Numbered from the stretch's first letter, positions 1 through 5,653 are shown. The stretch is 6,225 nt of DNA from Campylobacteraceae bacterium (GCA_026995985.1 JALWNF010000056.1:1-6225), one strand, 5' to 3'. Notes: a model not told the origin generated them from the letters alone. Numbers and translations: made by a program.

Positions 1-70
1 CATTTTTTATTAAAAAAATCTGTTTAAATTTCATTAATAATTTATTATATATTTAATGCGTTTAAAATTT

Positions 71-75
71 AAGGA
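71..75 (+). promoter_or_regulatory. Ribosome binding site of the decayed lipoprotein gene
   Basis: AAGGA lies 7 nt before the ATG at 83-85. It marks 83 as the original start of the reading frame. The later ATG at 222 has no Shine-Dalgarno sequence in front of it. The AT-rich stretch before 71 contains TATTATATATTT-like sequence that could hold a promoter, but no single -10 stands out. Confidence 0.6.
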
Positions 76-118
76 ATTGATTATGTTAAATAAATTTATC
101 TATCTTCTACCTCTAGCT

Positions 119-132
119 TCAATAATCAATAA
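119..132 (+). repeat. Perfect 7-bp tandem duplication, TCAATAA x2
   Basis: Two abutting copies of TCAATAA (119-125 and 126-132) lie inside the signal-peptide coding region of the decayed lipoprotein. Seven bases shift the frame. Taking one copy away rejoins the signal peptide to a lipobox and to the downstream frame, so the duplication is the likely first lesion. Slippage could in principle reverse it. Confidence 0.75.
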
Positions 133-501
133 TATTAAATGGTTGTTCTTCTATATCATAAGTCCATGCCTACAATGATAATTTTGGTACTGTAGAGAGT
201 TCTGAGGTTGATAGTCAGTTAATGAAAGAAGTAATTATAAGTATAGAAGAGACTCAAGAGTACAATAGTAAAATTAGTGATACAGAAGAGTTTATCCCAG
301 AGGAAGGGACTTTTTTAGAAGAGGATTGGGTAGAGCCTGAACCTGTTATTACATATAAATATGCTGATGACCCTAAGTTCTATAGAGAAGATGAGCTTCC
401 TGAAAATAAAGGTCGTTTAGGAAATGTTATTATTAAAGTGCCTAGTTCTATGACAAAAGAGGAGGCTTTGGCTGAGTTTGGGGGGTTAGGTTTAGTGGGT
501 A

Positions 502-529
502 GGGTAGAGCAATCTCTCTACCCATTTTT
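502..529 (+). terminator. Hairpin with T-run, possible intrinsic terminator
   Basis: GGGTAGAG (502-509) pairs perfectly with CTCTACCC (516-523) around a 6-nt loop, and TTTTT follows at 525-529. The form fits a Rho-independent terminator on the plus strand. It lies inside the last codons of the lipoprotein remnant, before its TAA at 540-542, much as the hairpin at 4843-4869 overlaps a coding end. The T-run is short, so strength is uncertain. Confidence 0.5.
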
Positions 530-531
530 AA

Positions 532-699
532 AAACTTCATAAGCAAAAATCCAAATCATCTTTAGCGGTTGGGCAGTTCACAATATTGTATAATCTTAGG
601 AAAAAAGTATTTTATTTAGACGTTGAGGGCAATCACCATAATATTTTGGTGATAGAGCATGAGTTTTATAAAGAGAGTGGGGAGTTTTTATTAAGATGA
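532..699 (+). pseudogene. Protein-like open stretch without a start, probable C-terminal gene remnant
   Basis: This frame is open from just after a TAA at 529-531 to a TGA at 697-699. It reads like a real protein end: AVGQFTILYNLRKKVFYLDVEG followed by HHNILVIEHEFYKESGEFLLR, with alternating hydrophobic residues as in beta strands. There is no ATG. The only start-like codon is TTG at 586, without a ribosome binding site. Its TGA overlaps the ATG of the endonuclease V gene as ATGA, the usual geometry of translationally coupled genes. I do not recognise the family. It may be the tail of a gene whose front was lost, since the neighbouring gene upstream is also broken. Chance open frame is the alternative. 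Confidence 0.35.
589..594 (+). promoter_or_regulatory. Possible -10 element (TATAAT) before endonuclease V
   Basis: A perfect TATAAT lies about 100 nt before the endonuclease V start and downstream of the hairpin at 502-529. No -35 at normal spacing is visible, which is usual for this bacterial group. It also lies inside the possible coding remnant 532-699, so it may be chance. Confidence 0.35.
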
Positions 700-1207
700 A
701 ATATTTATTAGACGTACAATACAACGGCAACAAAAATGCAGTAGTAGCCTGTTTAGGCATTAAAAATTGGGAAGATGAAAAAGCAGAGTATACTAAACAG
801 CACTTTATAGAGCAGATTCAGCCCTATATCTCAGTTGAGTTCTATAGGCGTGAGTTGCCTTGTCTGTTAGAGGCTCTAAAAGATTTAGATGATATAGAGT
901 GCATTGTAGTAGATGGTTATGTGTGGTTAGATGAACCGATACATAAGGGTTTAGGTCTATATCTCTATGAGGCTTTAGAGAGAAAAGTACCCATTATAGG
1001 TGTGGCAAAAGCAAAGTTTGGCAACACTCCCAAAGAGTGTGAACTCTTAAGAGGTAAGAGTGAGAAGCCTTTGTATATTACCTCTAAAGATATGGAGTTA
1101 GAGGAGGCAAAAAAGCTATTGGCTCTATGCATGGAAAGTATCGGTTTCCTACTCTGTTAAAAGAGGTTGACTCTTTAGCTAGGAGAGGGGTTAAAATTGA
1201 TATTTAG
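696..1207 (+). CDS. nfi: Endonuclease V family protein, split by a -1 frameshift near its end
   Basis: Endonuclease V nicks DNA near deoxyinosine and other deaminated bases to start their repair. Family marks are clear: LDVQY with the first acidic residue (D6), YRRELP (E53), VVDGYV (D73), the GLGLYLYEAL segment, PIIGVAKAKF (99-108) and RGKSEKPLYIT (119-129). The protein starts directly at the first strand and lacks the longer N-terminus of the E. coli enzyme, as in other short forms. The first frame ends at TAA 1158-1160 after 154 codons, and its last 14 residues do not fit the family. In the -1 frame from about 1115 the sequence continues AIGSMHGKYRFPTLLKEVDS then LARRG up to TAG 1205-1207, the expected conserved tail. 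The joined product would be 170 residues. The shift point is the heptamer at 1109-1115. The ribosome binding site (GGGGAG, 679-684) is rather far from ATG 696. The end overlaps the convergent receptor gene by 17 nt. Whether the gene is active is open. Confidence 0.85.
1109..1115 (+). other. A-AAA-AAG heptamer at the endonuclease V frame break
   Basis: In the zero frame the codons are GCA AAA AAG, so this is A-AAA-AAG, the heptamer used for -1 frameshifting in E. coli dnaX. A -1 slip here leads exactly into the conserved C-terminus. A GAGGAGG stretch (1101-1107) sits just upstream, but closer than the roughly 10-nt spacing of the dnaX stimulator, and no strong downstream hairpin is seen. Loss of one A from a seven-A run, real or a sequencing error, gives the same picture. 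Confidence 0.5.
1159..1176 (-). terminator. Weak hairpin, possible terminator of the receptor gene
   Basis: Read on the minus strand, AAAGAG, a 5-nt loop and CTCTTTT form a 6-bp stem with a short T-run, 15-32 nt past the receptor stop codon. It lies inside the 3' end of the endonuclease V gene. The stem is AT-rich and short, so the call is tentative. Confidence 0.25.
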
Positions 1208-3209
1208 CATTTAGATATACATACCGTCCAGGCTCATTAAGTAGCATGGTTTTACCACCATCTATAAGTGTTAAGTCACTATATGTGTTGCTAATAGCAT
1301 AGGTTTTATCAAGTAGATTGTCAACACCTAAAGTAAACTCTAAACCATTGTCAAAACTTCTTGTTGTTTTTAGATTTACTACCCCATATCCTGCGAGTTC
1401 TTGTTCATTGTTATCACTATCTATTTTGTCCCATCGGCTAACAGCTACTAAAGATGCCTCTACCATACCATTTTCATCATAATCATAAGAGGCAGTAAGA
1501 TTTAGCTTTAAAGGGGTAATATCGGCTAAATTGTCATTTGTCTGTCCTGTTGGTTGAGTATCTTTTTTACCTCTTTTATATGAAAGACCTGCCCAGAGAT
1601 ATACTTCATCGGTTGGCATATAATATCCACTCAACTCTGCACCATATATAGAGGCATCAATATTTTCAAAATTGTGGTTTGGTTTACTTCCATTGTAGTA
1701 GATGTAATCTTTTAATTTTGAGTAGAAGGTTTTGAGTTTAACACCTCCACTATCGTAAGATTTCTCTACACCTAAATCTACTTCATAGTTAGATGTCTTT
1801 TTAAGTTGGTCATTACCTATTACTTTTATAGGGTTTGCCCCTTTTTTCTTTCTAAAGTAAAGCTCTCTAGCATCAGGAACACGATTTGACTTACCTAAAC
1901 CTAGAAAATATTTTGTATTGTCATCTACATGATAGTTAGCAAAAACATTAGCAGAGAAACTATTGTAGTCTCTATCTTTTTGAGTGGTAGAGTCTGTAGT
2001 TATTTTTGTCTTGTCATATCTTGCACCCATCTCAATGTCTACATTTTCAAGAGTTTTTTTTGTCTTTACAAATAGACCAATATTTTTTGTATCTACATTG
2101 TCAATACTCTTTATACCTTTTTTTACAACTCCTGTGGCTGTATTAGTTTTAGAAAAAGCACCGTCCCAATTTCGTTTGCTTCCATCTACTCCGTAGGTAA
2201 TCTCTTGATTTAGAGCGTCAAATCGGTTTTTGATTTTTAGCCCTTTTGTATCAGTAGTCAATTTATGAGTAGTATAGGTTGTTTGACCTGCCTTTCTAAA
2301 TTGTGTACTCATAGGGTGTTCAACTTTTGAGTTGTAGGCTTGAATATTTAGCTCTTTGGAGTAGCTAGAGAGATTTTTAAGGCTATATTGGAGGTTAAAA
2401 ATATCGCTATCATCATAAACAGCGTCCATTGGAGTAGAGGGGTAGAGTACTTTGTCACTTCGGTTAGCTGTATAGCTTAGTGCTAACTTTTGGTTAGGAG
2501 TAAGGTCTACAAAAACTTTTCCCATATACATATTTTTTTTAAAGGCATCTCTGTTTTTGTTGTTACTACTATAGACAAAGGGGTCATCTTTGGGTGAGGC
2601 TGTTGAGCTTGTATAGTCGCTTAGTTGCGCAGAAAAGTCTCTACCATCTCCATCTTCATATTGCCCCTGTTCTTCGCTAGAAGCTGAAAATAGAAATCGA
2701 ACTTTATCACTTCCTCCTGAAATAGTACCTGAAGCCTTTTTATAGTCAAAAGAACCTACATTTAAAGAGAGGTCACCATGAAGTCCCTTTTTAGGCTTTT
2801 TTGTCTTTACTTTAACTGAACCGCTAAGCACACCAAACTCTTCAATATCAAAAGGACCCTCTTGGACTACTACATCATCAATAGTATTTGTAAGTATGTG
2901 AGAGGTTGGAGGGTCCATTCTGTTTGGACATGCTCCATAGATTTTTGCTCCATCAATAGTTACGTTGATGTTATCTCTCTTTTGACCTCTTAAGATAATA
3001 TCATTGGCAATTCCACTTCGTCGTATCATTGAGATACTTGGTACATTTTTCTGTAAAGCATCGGCAAGGTCAGCAGACTTTAGCTCTTCTCCTGCAATAT
3101 CTTTTACTACTTGAGTTATTCCCTCTTCAACTACTGAAATATCCTCTAAGACCTCTTCGGCATTTAGATTAGCAATCACAATAAGCGATAAGATAATTTC
3201 TCTTTTCAT
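1191..3209 (-). CDS. TonB-dependent outer-membrane receptor, OprC/NosA-type copper receptor
   Basis: The best start is the ATG at 3207-3209, with AAGGAG 9 nt upstream. The longer frame would begin at a TTG directly abutting that site. The 672-residue product opens with a signal peptide (MKREIILSLIVIANLNA), then a TonB-box-like EDISVVEE near residue 22, a plug domain (about 30-140; ADALQKNVPSISMIRRSG, IILRGQKRDNINVTIDG) and a beta barrel. The barrel has NRVPDARELYF, GAELSGYY and DNLLDKTY segments and ends in KYQF with the terminal Phe expected for barrel assembly. Within the plug, YGACPNRMDPPTSH holds CxxxM (C94, M98), and VEHPMST holds HxM (H298, M300). In Pseudomonas OprC these two motifs together bind copper, so copper uptake is the likely role, energised by TonB-ExbBD. 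NosA homologues serve copper supply to nitrous oxide reductase; no nos gene is seen here. It is divergent from a histidine kinase. The substrate is inferred from the motifs. Confidence 0.9.
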   Translation of the reverse strand: MKREIILSLIVIANLNAEEVLEDISVVEEGITQVVKDIAGEELKSADLADALQKNVPSISMIRRSGIANDIILRGQKRDNINVTIDGAKIYGACPNRMDPPTSHILTNTIDDVVVQEGPFDIEEFGVLSGSVKVKTKKPKKGLHGDLSLNVGSFDYKKASGTISGGSDKVRFLFSASSEEQGQYEDGDGRDFSAQLSDYTSSTASPKDDPFVYSSNNKNRDAFKKNMYMGKVFVDLTPNQKLALSYTANRSDKVLYPSTPMDAVYDDSDIFNLQYSLKNLSSYSKELNIQAYNSKVEHPMSTQFRKAGQTTYTTHKLTTDTKGLKIKNRFDALNQEITYGVDGSKRNWDGAFSKTNTATGVVKKGIKSIDNVDTKNIGLFVKTKKTLENVDIEMGARYDKTKITTDSTTQKDRDYNSFSANVFANYHVDDNTKYFLGLGKSNRVPDARELYFRKKKGANPIKVIGNDQLKKTSNYEVDLGVEKSYDSGGVKLKTFYSKLKDYIYYNGSKPNHNFENIDASIYGAELSGYYMPTDEVYLWAGLSYKRGKKDTQPTGQTNDNLADITPLKLNLTASYDYDENGMVEASLVAVSRWDKIDSDNNEQELAGYGVVNLKTTRSFDNGLEFTLGVDNLLDKTYAISNTYSDLTLIDGGKTMLLNEPGRYVYLNAKYQF

Positions 3210-3218
3210 AAAATACAA

Positions 3219-3224
3219 CTCCTT
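3219..3224 (-). promoter_or_regulatory. Ribosome binding site that fixes the receptor start
   Basis: On the minus strand AAGGAG stands 9 nt before the ATG at 3209 but touches the TTG at 3218. Only the ATG has usable spacing, so the protein starts MKREII rather than three codons earlier. Confidence 0.8.
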
Positions 3225-3231
3225 TTTATCT

Positions 3232-3275
3232 AATCATAGAGAAGTAGTGTTAATTTAGTGTTAAACAAATCATAG
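3232..3275 (-). promoter_or_regulatory. Divergent promoter region with repeated AATCATAG
   Basis: AATCATAG occurs at 3232-3239 and 3268-3275, flanking the 9-bp repeat at 3245-3264. On the minus strand each copy contains TATGAT, a fair -10. The copy at 3233-3238 would start a short leader ending at the receptor ribosome binding site. No good -35 lies at 17 bp, which would suit a promoter that needs an activator. Confidence 0.45.
3245..3264. promoter_or_regulatory. Direct repeat TAGTGTTAA x2 at 11-bp spacing, likely operator
   Basis: TAGTGTTAA is found at 3245-3253 and, identically, at 3256-3264. The core is GTGTTAA, 4 nt, GTGTTAA. Two 7-bp half sites one helical turn apart is the layout of OmpR/PhoB-family binding sites such as the Pho box. 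It lies just upstream of the receptor -10 candidate, where it would replace a -35 box, and beside a histidine kinase gene. The regulator itself is not in the window. Confidence 0.5.
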
Positions 3276-3288
3276 CTATTATCTTTTT

Positions 3289-4089
3289 ATGAAAAATTAT
3301 CTATTTATTCTACTCTATATAGTTCTCTTTGTTATGACTTTTTATGGACTCTTTTATGGAGATATGGCTGTTGTTGCTCCTATACTATTTGGTCTATTAC
3401 TTCTGTTTATATTGAACTCTAATCTGCTTAAAAGAAATTATGAGATAGATGAGAATCTTTTGCACTTAACCAAAGAGATTATTCATGAGTTAAATATTCC
3501 TATCTCTACTATTCAATCTAATGTATCACTGATTCGAAGGCAAGTTAAAGATGATGAAAAACTACTAAAGCGTTTAAATAGAATAGAAGATGCCTCTAAA
3601 CGCTTAGAGCGTCTGTATGATGAGCTTCACTATAGTATTAAAAAAGAGATAAAGAGTATTGAGCGTGAAGAGGTTGATGTGGTAGATTTAGTCAAAGAGA
3701 GAGTAAGCATTATGAGACAGCTTAACAGAAACCCTTTTGAGTTGGAGTTAGAGCCTTGTTCTGTTGTAGTTGATAAGATTGGATTTGAGAAGATGTTGGA
3801 CAATATTTTAACTAATGCGATGAAATATTCACCAAAAGAGAGTCTAGTTACTGTTCGATTAAAAGATAATATTTTGTCTATAGAAGATAGAGGAGTAGGA
3901 ATGGACGAAGTGGAGTTACTTATGATTTATGAACGCTATTTTCAGCTAGATAGCAGTAGCCAAGGTAAAGGTATAGGGTTAGCATTGGTTCAAGCCTACT
4001 GTATAGAGGAGAAGATAAAGATAGATATAGAGTCCCAAAAAGGAGTTGGTACAGTTGTTAAGCTAGATTTAAAAAATGTTATTGTTTAA
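3289..4089 (+). CDS. Membrane sensor histidine kinase, orphan
   Basis: The 266-residue protein has two membrane helices (about 4-22 and 27-43) joined by only a few residues, so there is almost no periplasmic sensor. A dimerisation and phosphoacceptor helix with H66 in IIHELNIPIS follows. The ATPase domain has an N box (DNILTNAMKYS, N172 and N176), G1 (DRGVGMD, D200), an F-like region (YERYFQ) and G2 (GKGIGLALV, 226-234). All catalytic residues are present, so it should autophosphorylate and pass phosphate to a response regulator. No regulator gene is adjacent. The signal may be read in the membrane or through a partner. There is no clear ribosome binding site before ATG 3289, and a TATTAT at 3277-3282 would give a very short or leaderless message. 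The gene is divergent from the copper receptor with 79 bp between them, so control of that receptor is a reasonable inference. Confidence 0.9.
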   Translation: MKNYLFILLYIVLFVMTFYGLFYGDMAVVAPILFGLLLLFILNSNLLKRNYEIDENLLHLTKEIIHELNIPISTIQSNVSLIRRQVKDDEKLLKRLNRIEDASKRLERLYDELHYSIKKEIKSIEREEVDVVDLVKERVSIMRQLNRNPFELELEPCSVVVDKIGFEKMLDNILTNAMKYSPKESLVTVRLKDNILSIEDRGVGMDEVELLMIYERYFQLDSSSQGKGIGLALVQAYCIEEKIKIDIESQKGVGTVVKLDLKNVIV

Positions 4090-4112
4090 AAATGTTTCTA
4101 TGAAAAAATGTT
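4072..4112 (+). repeat. AAAAATGTT x3 at exactly 16-bp period
   Basis: Identical 9-mers begin at 4072, 4088 and 4104. The first and third extend to AAAAATGTTATT. The array runs across the kinase stop codon (4087-4089) into the intergenic region, just ahead of the lipoprotein promoter. It may be an old tandem duplication or a protein-binding array, although AT-rich chance similarity is possible. Confidence 0.5.
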
Positions 4113-4140
4113 ATTTAAGTTGTTTATATAATTTTTCATA
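4099..4140. promoter_or_regulatory. Promoter of the AMIN-domain lipoprotein within an inverted repeat
   Basis: TATAAT at 4127-4132 is a good -10 lying 43 nt before the start codon, and no -35 is apparent. It sits at the right arm of an inverted repeat: TATGAAAAAAT (4099-4109) against ATTTTTCATA (4131-4140), perfect apart from one extra A. The repeat could be an operator, or a weak transcript-end hairpin for the kinase, though no T-run follows. Confidence 0.45.
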
Positions 4141-4175
4141 ATATTATTCTGTTATTTTAATACTAAGGATAACCA

Positions 4176-4829
4176 ATGAAGAGAACTATTCTATTTTTAA
4201 TAATACTATCGTTTTTTACAGCATGTGAGACGGGAACAAAGTATGAGAAAAATACAACAACAGATAAAAGAGTTGTATTGACTGATAGAAGCGATAATAT
4301 TCCAAAAGATATAGATGATTTGGTATCTGATGACGAAGAGCTTGGAGATGATGACTCTCTTATTGATGACCCTGTACCAGATAGAGCATATGTAGATGAT
4401 GATGAATTTGTTGAGGAGGGGTATGTTGAGGATAGTAAGCAGAGTGATACTTTTGAGAGTCAAGAGGTAGTAAGTAGTAGCTCTTCTGGATTAGATGTCC
4501 ACAATATTAGAGTAGGGCAACATGATGATTATACACGGTTGGTAATGGATATCTACAAAGGTTCTCATAAGGCAAAATCTGTTGGCTCATATAGTGCTAA
4601 ATATTATGCCAATAGAGATGAGATTGTAGTAACACTTAGTGGATATAGCAAATTCTCTGCTCCATTACCATCTTTTCCTTTAAACTCCATCATAAAACAG
4701 ATAGTTTTTGATGAACAAAAAAGTGATAATAGCTATAGATTTAGTATTAAATTGAGAAAAGAGGCAAAGGTGCGAATTTTTGACCTTAAAAATCCAGCTC
4801 GTTTGGCTTTTGATATTAAACCTATTTAG
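4176..4829 (+). CDS. Lipoprotein with acidic linker and C-terminal AMIN-like domain
   Basis: The 217-residue protein starts with a short signal peptide and lipobox FTAC (C17), so it should be lipid-anchored and face the periplasm. Residues about 40-97 form a strongly acidic, low-complexity linker (DDLVSDDEELGDDDSLIDD and similar), and a serine run follows (100-104). The C-terminal domain (about 106-217) has the alternating strand pattern of AMIN domains: DVHNIRVGQHDDYTRLVMDI, a middle EIVVTLSGY strand, YRFSIKL, and a closing VRIFDLKNPARLAFDI. AMIN domains in AmiC and PilQ bind peptidoglycan or place proteins at the envelope, so a cell-wall role is likely. No amidase or secretin domain is attached. 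AAGGA at 4165-4169 is correctly spaced from ATG 4176. It stands alone, between the kinase and a convergent ankyrin gene. The domain call rests on pattern, not on a search. Confidence 0.8.
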   Translation: MKRTILFLIILSFFTACETGTKYEKNTTTDKRVVLTDRSDNIPKDIDDLVSDDEELGDDDSLIDDPVPDRAYVDDDEFVEEGYVEDSKQSDTFESQEVVSSSSSGLDVHNIRVGQHDDYTRLVMDIYKGSHKAKSVGSYSAKYYANRDEIVVTLSGYSKFSAPLPSFPLNSIIKQIVFDEQKSDNSYRFSIKLRKEAKVRIFDLKNPARLAFDIKPI

Positions 4830-4830
4830 T

Positions 4831-5442
4831 TTAAATTGAGTCAAACCCCATATCATCAGTTGGGGTTTTCCTGTTTATCATGCTACCTTGTTTCTTAATA
4901 TGCTCAACTCTACTATCTTGAGCATAACGATTAAATTTTGCACCTCTCTCATCTAAAAAGGCTAACATCTTTTTTTGTCCTAACTTTTTAGCATAATCTT
5001 TAGCACTCATACCCATTTTATCTTTAGAGTTAATATCTGCTCCATTATCAAGTAGAAGTTGAGCTATTTGAGTATTATTAAAACATGCAGCAAGAGTTAT
5101 AGGTTTAATACCACTTGGTCGCTTTGTTGAGTTTAGGTCAACGCCTTTGTCAATACAGTACTGAACCACATCTAAACGTTTAAATTTAATAGCAATATCT
5201 ATAGCACTAAGTCCATCATCATCTGTTTGATGAATATCTAGTCCATTAGCTAAAAGCACCTCTATAAACTCAATAGAGGCTCCCTTTCTAATAGCATAAA
5301 AGAGAACAGGTATGTAGTCTGGGTCATCTAGTCCATACTCTGCTCCAGCATCTATAGGTTGATTTAGGTCAATTCCCTCTTTACATAATTTTTTTAGTGC
5401 AACAATATTGTCATTTTCGATTGCCTCTATTAACTTTTCCAT
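4831..5442 (-). CDS. Ankyrin-repeat protein
   Basis: The 203-residue protein is made almost wholly of ankyrin repeats. A first repeat runs at about 2-30 (ALKKLCKEGIDLNQP), then others at about 44-72 (PVLFYAIRKG, VLLANGLDIHQ), 76-106 (GLSAIDIAIKFKRLDVVQYC), 112-142 (KPITLAACFNN, QLLLDNGADINSKD) and 143-168 (GMSAKDYAKKLGQKKML). A charged tail ends with MGFDSI. There is no signal peptide or membrane segment, so it is probably cytoplasmic. Ankyrin repeats bind other proteins; the partner is unknown. AAGG lies a few bases before the ATG on the minus strand, and a TATAAA (5473-5478, minus strand) may be its -10. The stop is 1 nt from that of the AMIN lipoprotein, whose terminator hairpin falls in the last codons here. 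Confidence 0.9.
   Translation of the reverse strand: MEKLIEAIENDNIVALKKLCKEGIDLNQPIDAGAEYGLDDPDYIPVLFYAIRKGASIEFIEVLLANGLDIHQTDDDGLSAIDIAIKFKRLDVVQYCIDKGVDLNSTKRPSGIKPITLAACFNNTQIAQLLLDNGADINSKDKMGMSAKDYAKKLGQKKMLAFLDERGAKFNRYAQDSRVEHIKKQGSMINRKTPTDDMGFDSI
4843..4869 (+). terminator. Intrinsic terminator of the AMIN lipoprotein gene
   Basis: AAACCCCA (4843-4850) pairs perfectly with TGGGGTTT (4861-4868) around a 10-nt loop, and the right arm runs into TTTT. It starts 14 nt after the lipoprotein stop codon on the plus strand and is embedded in the 3' coding end of the convergent ankyrin gene. On the minus strand no T-run follows, so it looks one-directional. Confidence 0.7.
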
Positions 5443-5530
5443 AATTAAGACCTTTTTTGTCTGATTAGATTATTTATATCATAAAAGAGCAATAATGTCT
5501 CTTAATAGAAATTATTTTTTTAAAATATTT

Positions 5531-5553
5531 TTGCTTATACTCTATATAAGCAA
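5531..5553. repeat. Perfect 9-bp inverted repeat TTGCTTATA / TATAAGCAA
   Basis: The arms at 5531-5539 and 5545-5553 are exact reverse complements around CTCTA. The site lies in the gap between the divergent ankyrin and rpmJ genes, about 90 bp from the first and 75 bp before the rpmJ -10. A dimeric regulator operator is plausible. It also contains TATACT and TATAAG, so it could overlap a promoter. A transcript-end hairpin is less likely because no T-run abuts the stem. Confidence 0.55.
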
Positions 5554-5626
5554 CATTTTATAACCTTTTTGTTACCATTCGCGACCTAAATCCATTTTTT
5601 AGGAAAGTCTGCGTGAAGAATTTTTA

Positions 5627-5632
5627 TATAAT
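5627..5632 (+). promoter_or_regulatory. -10 element of the rpmJ-rpsM promoter
   Basis: TATAAT follows a T-run (TTTTTA), as is typical for sigma-70 promoters of Campylobacterota, with no clear -35. A start near 5639 would give a leader of about 90 nt before rpmJ. Part of the DNA just upstream (5580-5613) holds an imperfect palindrome with CCTAAA/TTTAGG at its centre. Confidence 0.6.
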
Positions 5633-5653
5633 TTGCACCGATTATATAAGAGT

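Larger units (their letters stand above)
83..542 (+). pseudogene. Decayed small lipoprotein gene (7-bp duplication plus nonsense codon)
   Basis: The frame starts at 83 with MLNKFIYLLPLASI, a typical lipoprotein signal start, but as written it drifts into unlikely sequence and stops at 176-178. Removing one copy of the TCAATAA tandem repeat (119-132) restores LLPLASIILNGCSS. This has a lipobox (LNGC) whose cysteine would be residue 19, and it joins the frame used downstream. That frame then meets TAA at 159-161 and stays open from there to 540-542. The remaining mature part is acidic (HAYNDNFGTVESSE, then many Glu/Asp). It ends with a GNVIIKVP segment and TKEEALAEFGGLG, which faintly resembles protease propeptides; I do not recognise the family. 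Repaired length would be about 150 residues. The open part from ATG 222 (106 codons) has no ribosome binding site and is best read as the remnant. A functional truncated cytoplasmic protein is possible but less likely. Confidence 0.65.

Noticed and set aside
222..542. A stand-alone protein starting at ATG 222
   Set aside because: No ribosome binding site, and the frame extends upstream in protein-like sequence to a lipobox and a well-placed start at 83 once one duplicated 7-mer is removed.
1984..2196. Plus-strand open frame of 70 codons opposite the receptor
   Set aside because: It lies wholly inside the clear receptor gene, and its hydrophobic, repetitive residues are what the antisense of a barrel gene gives. 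No ribosome binding site.
3210..3218. TTG start giving MYFMKREII for the receptor
   Set aside because: The TTG touches the AAGGAG site, whereas the ATG at 3209 has proper spacing and directly starts a signal peptide.
4206..4463. Minus-strand open frame of 85 codons
   Set aside because: Antisense of the acidic linker of the AMIN lipoprotein; isoleucine-rich output reflects GAT/GAA-rich codons on the other strand.
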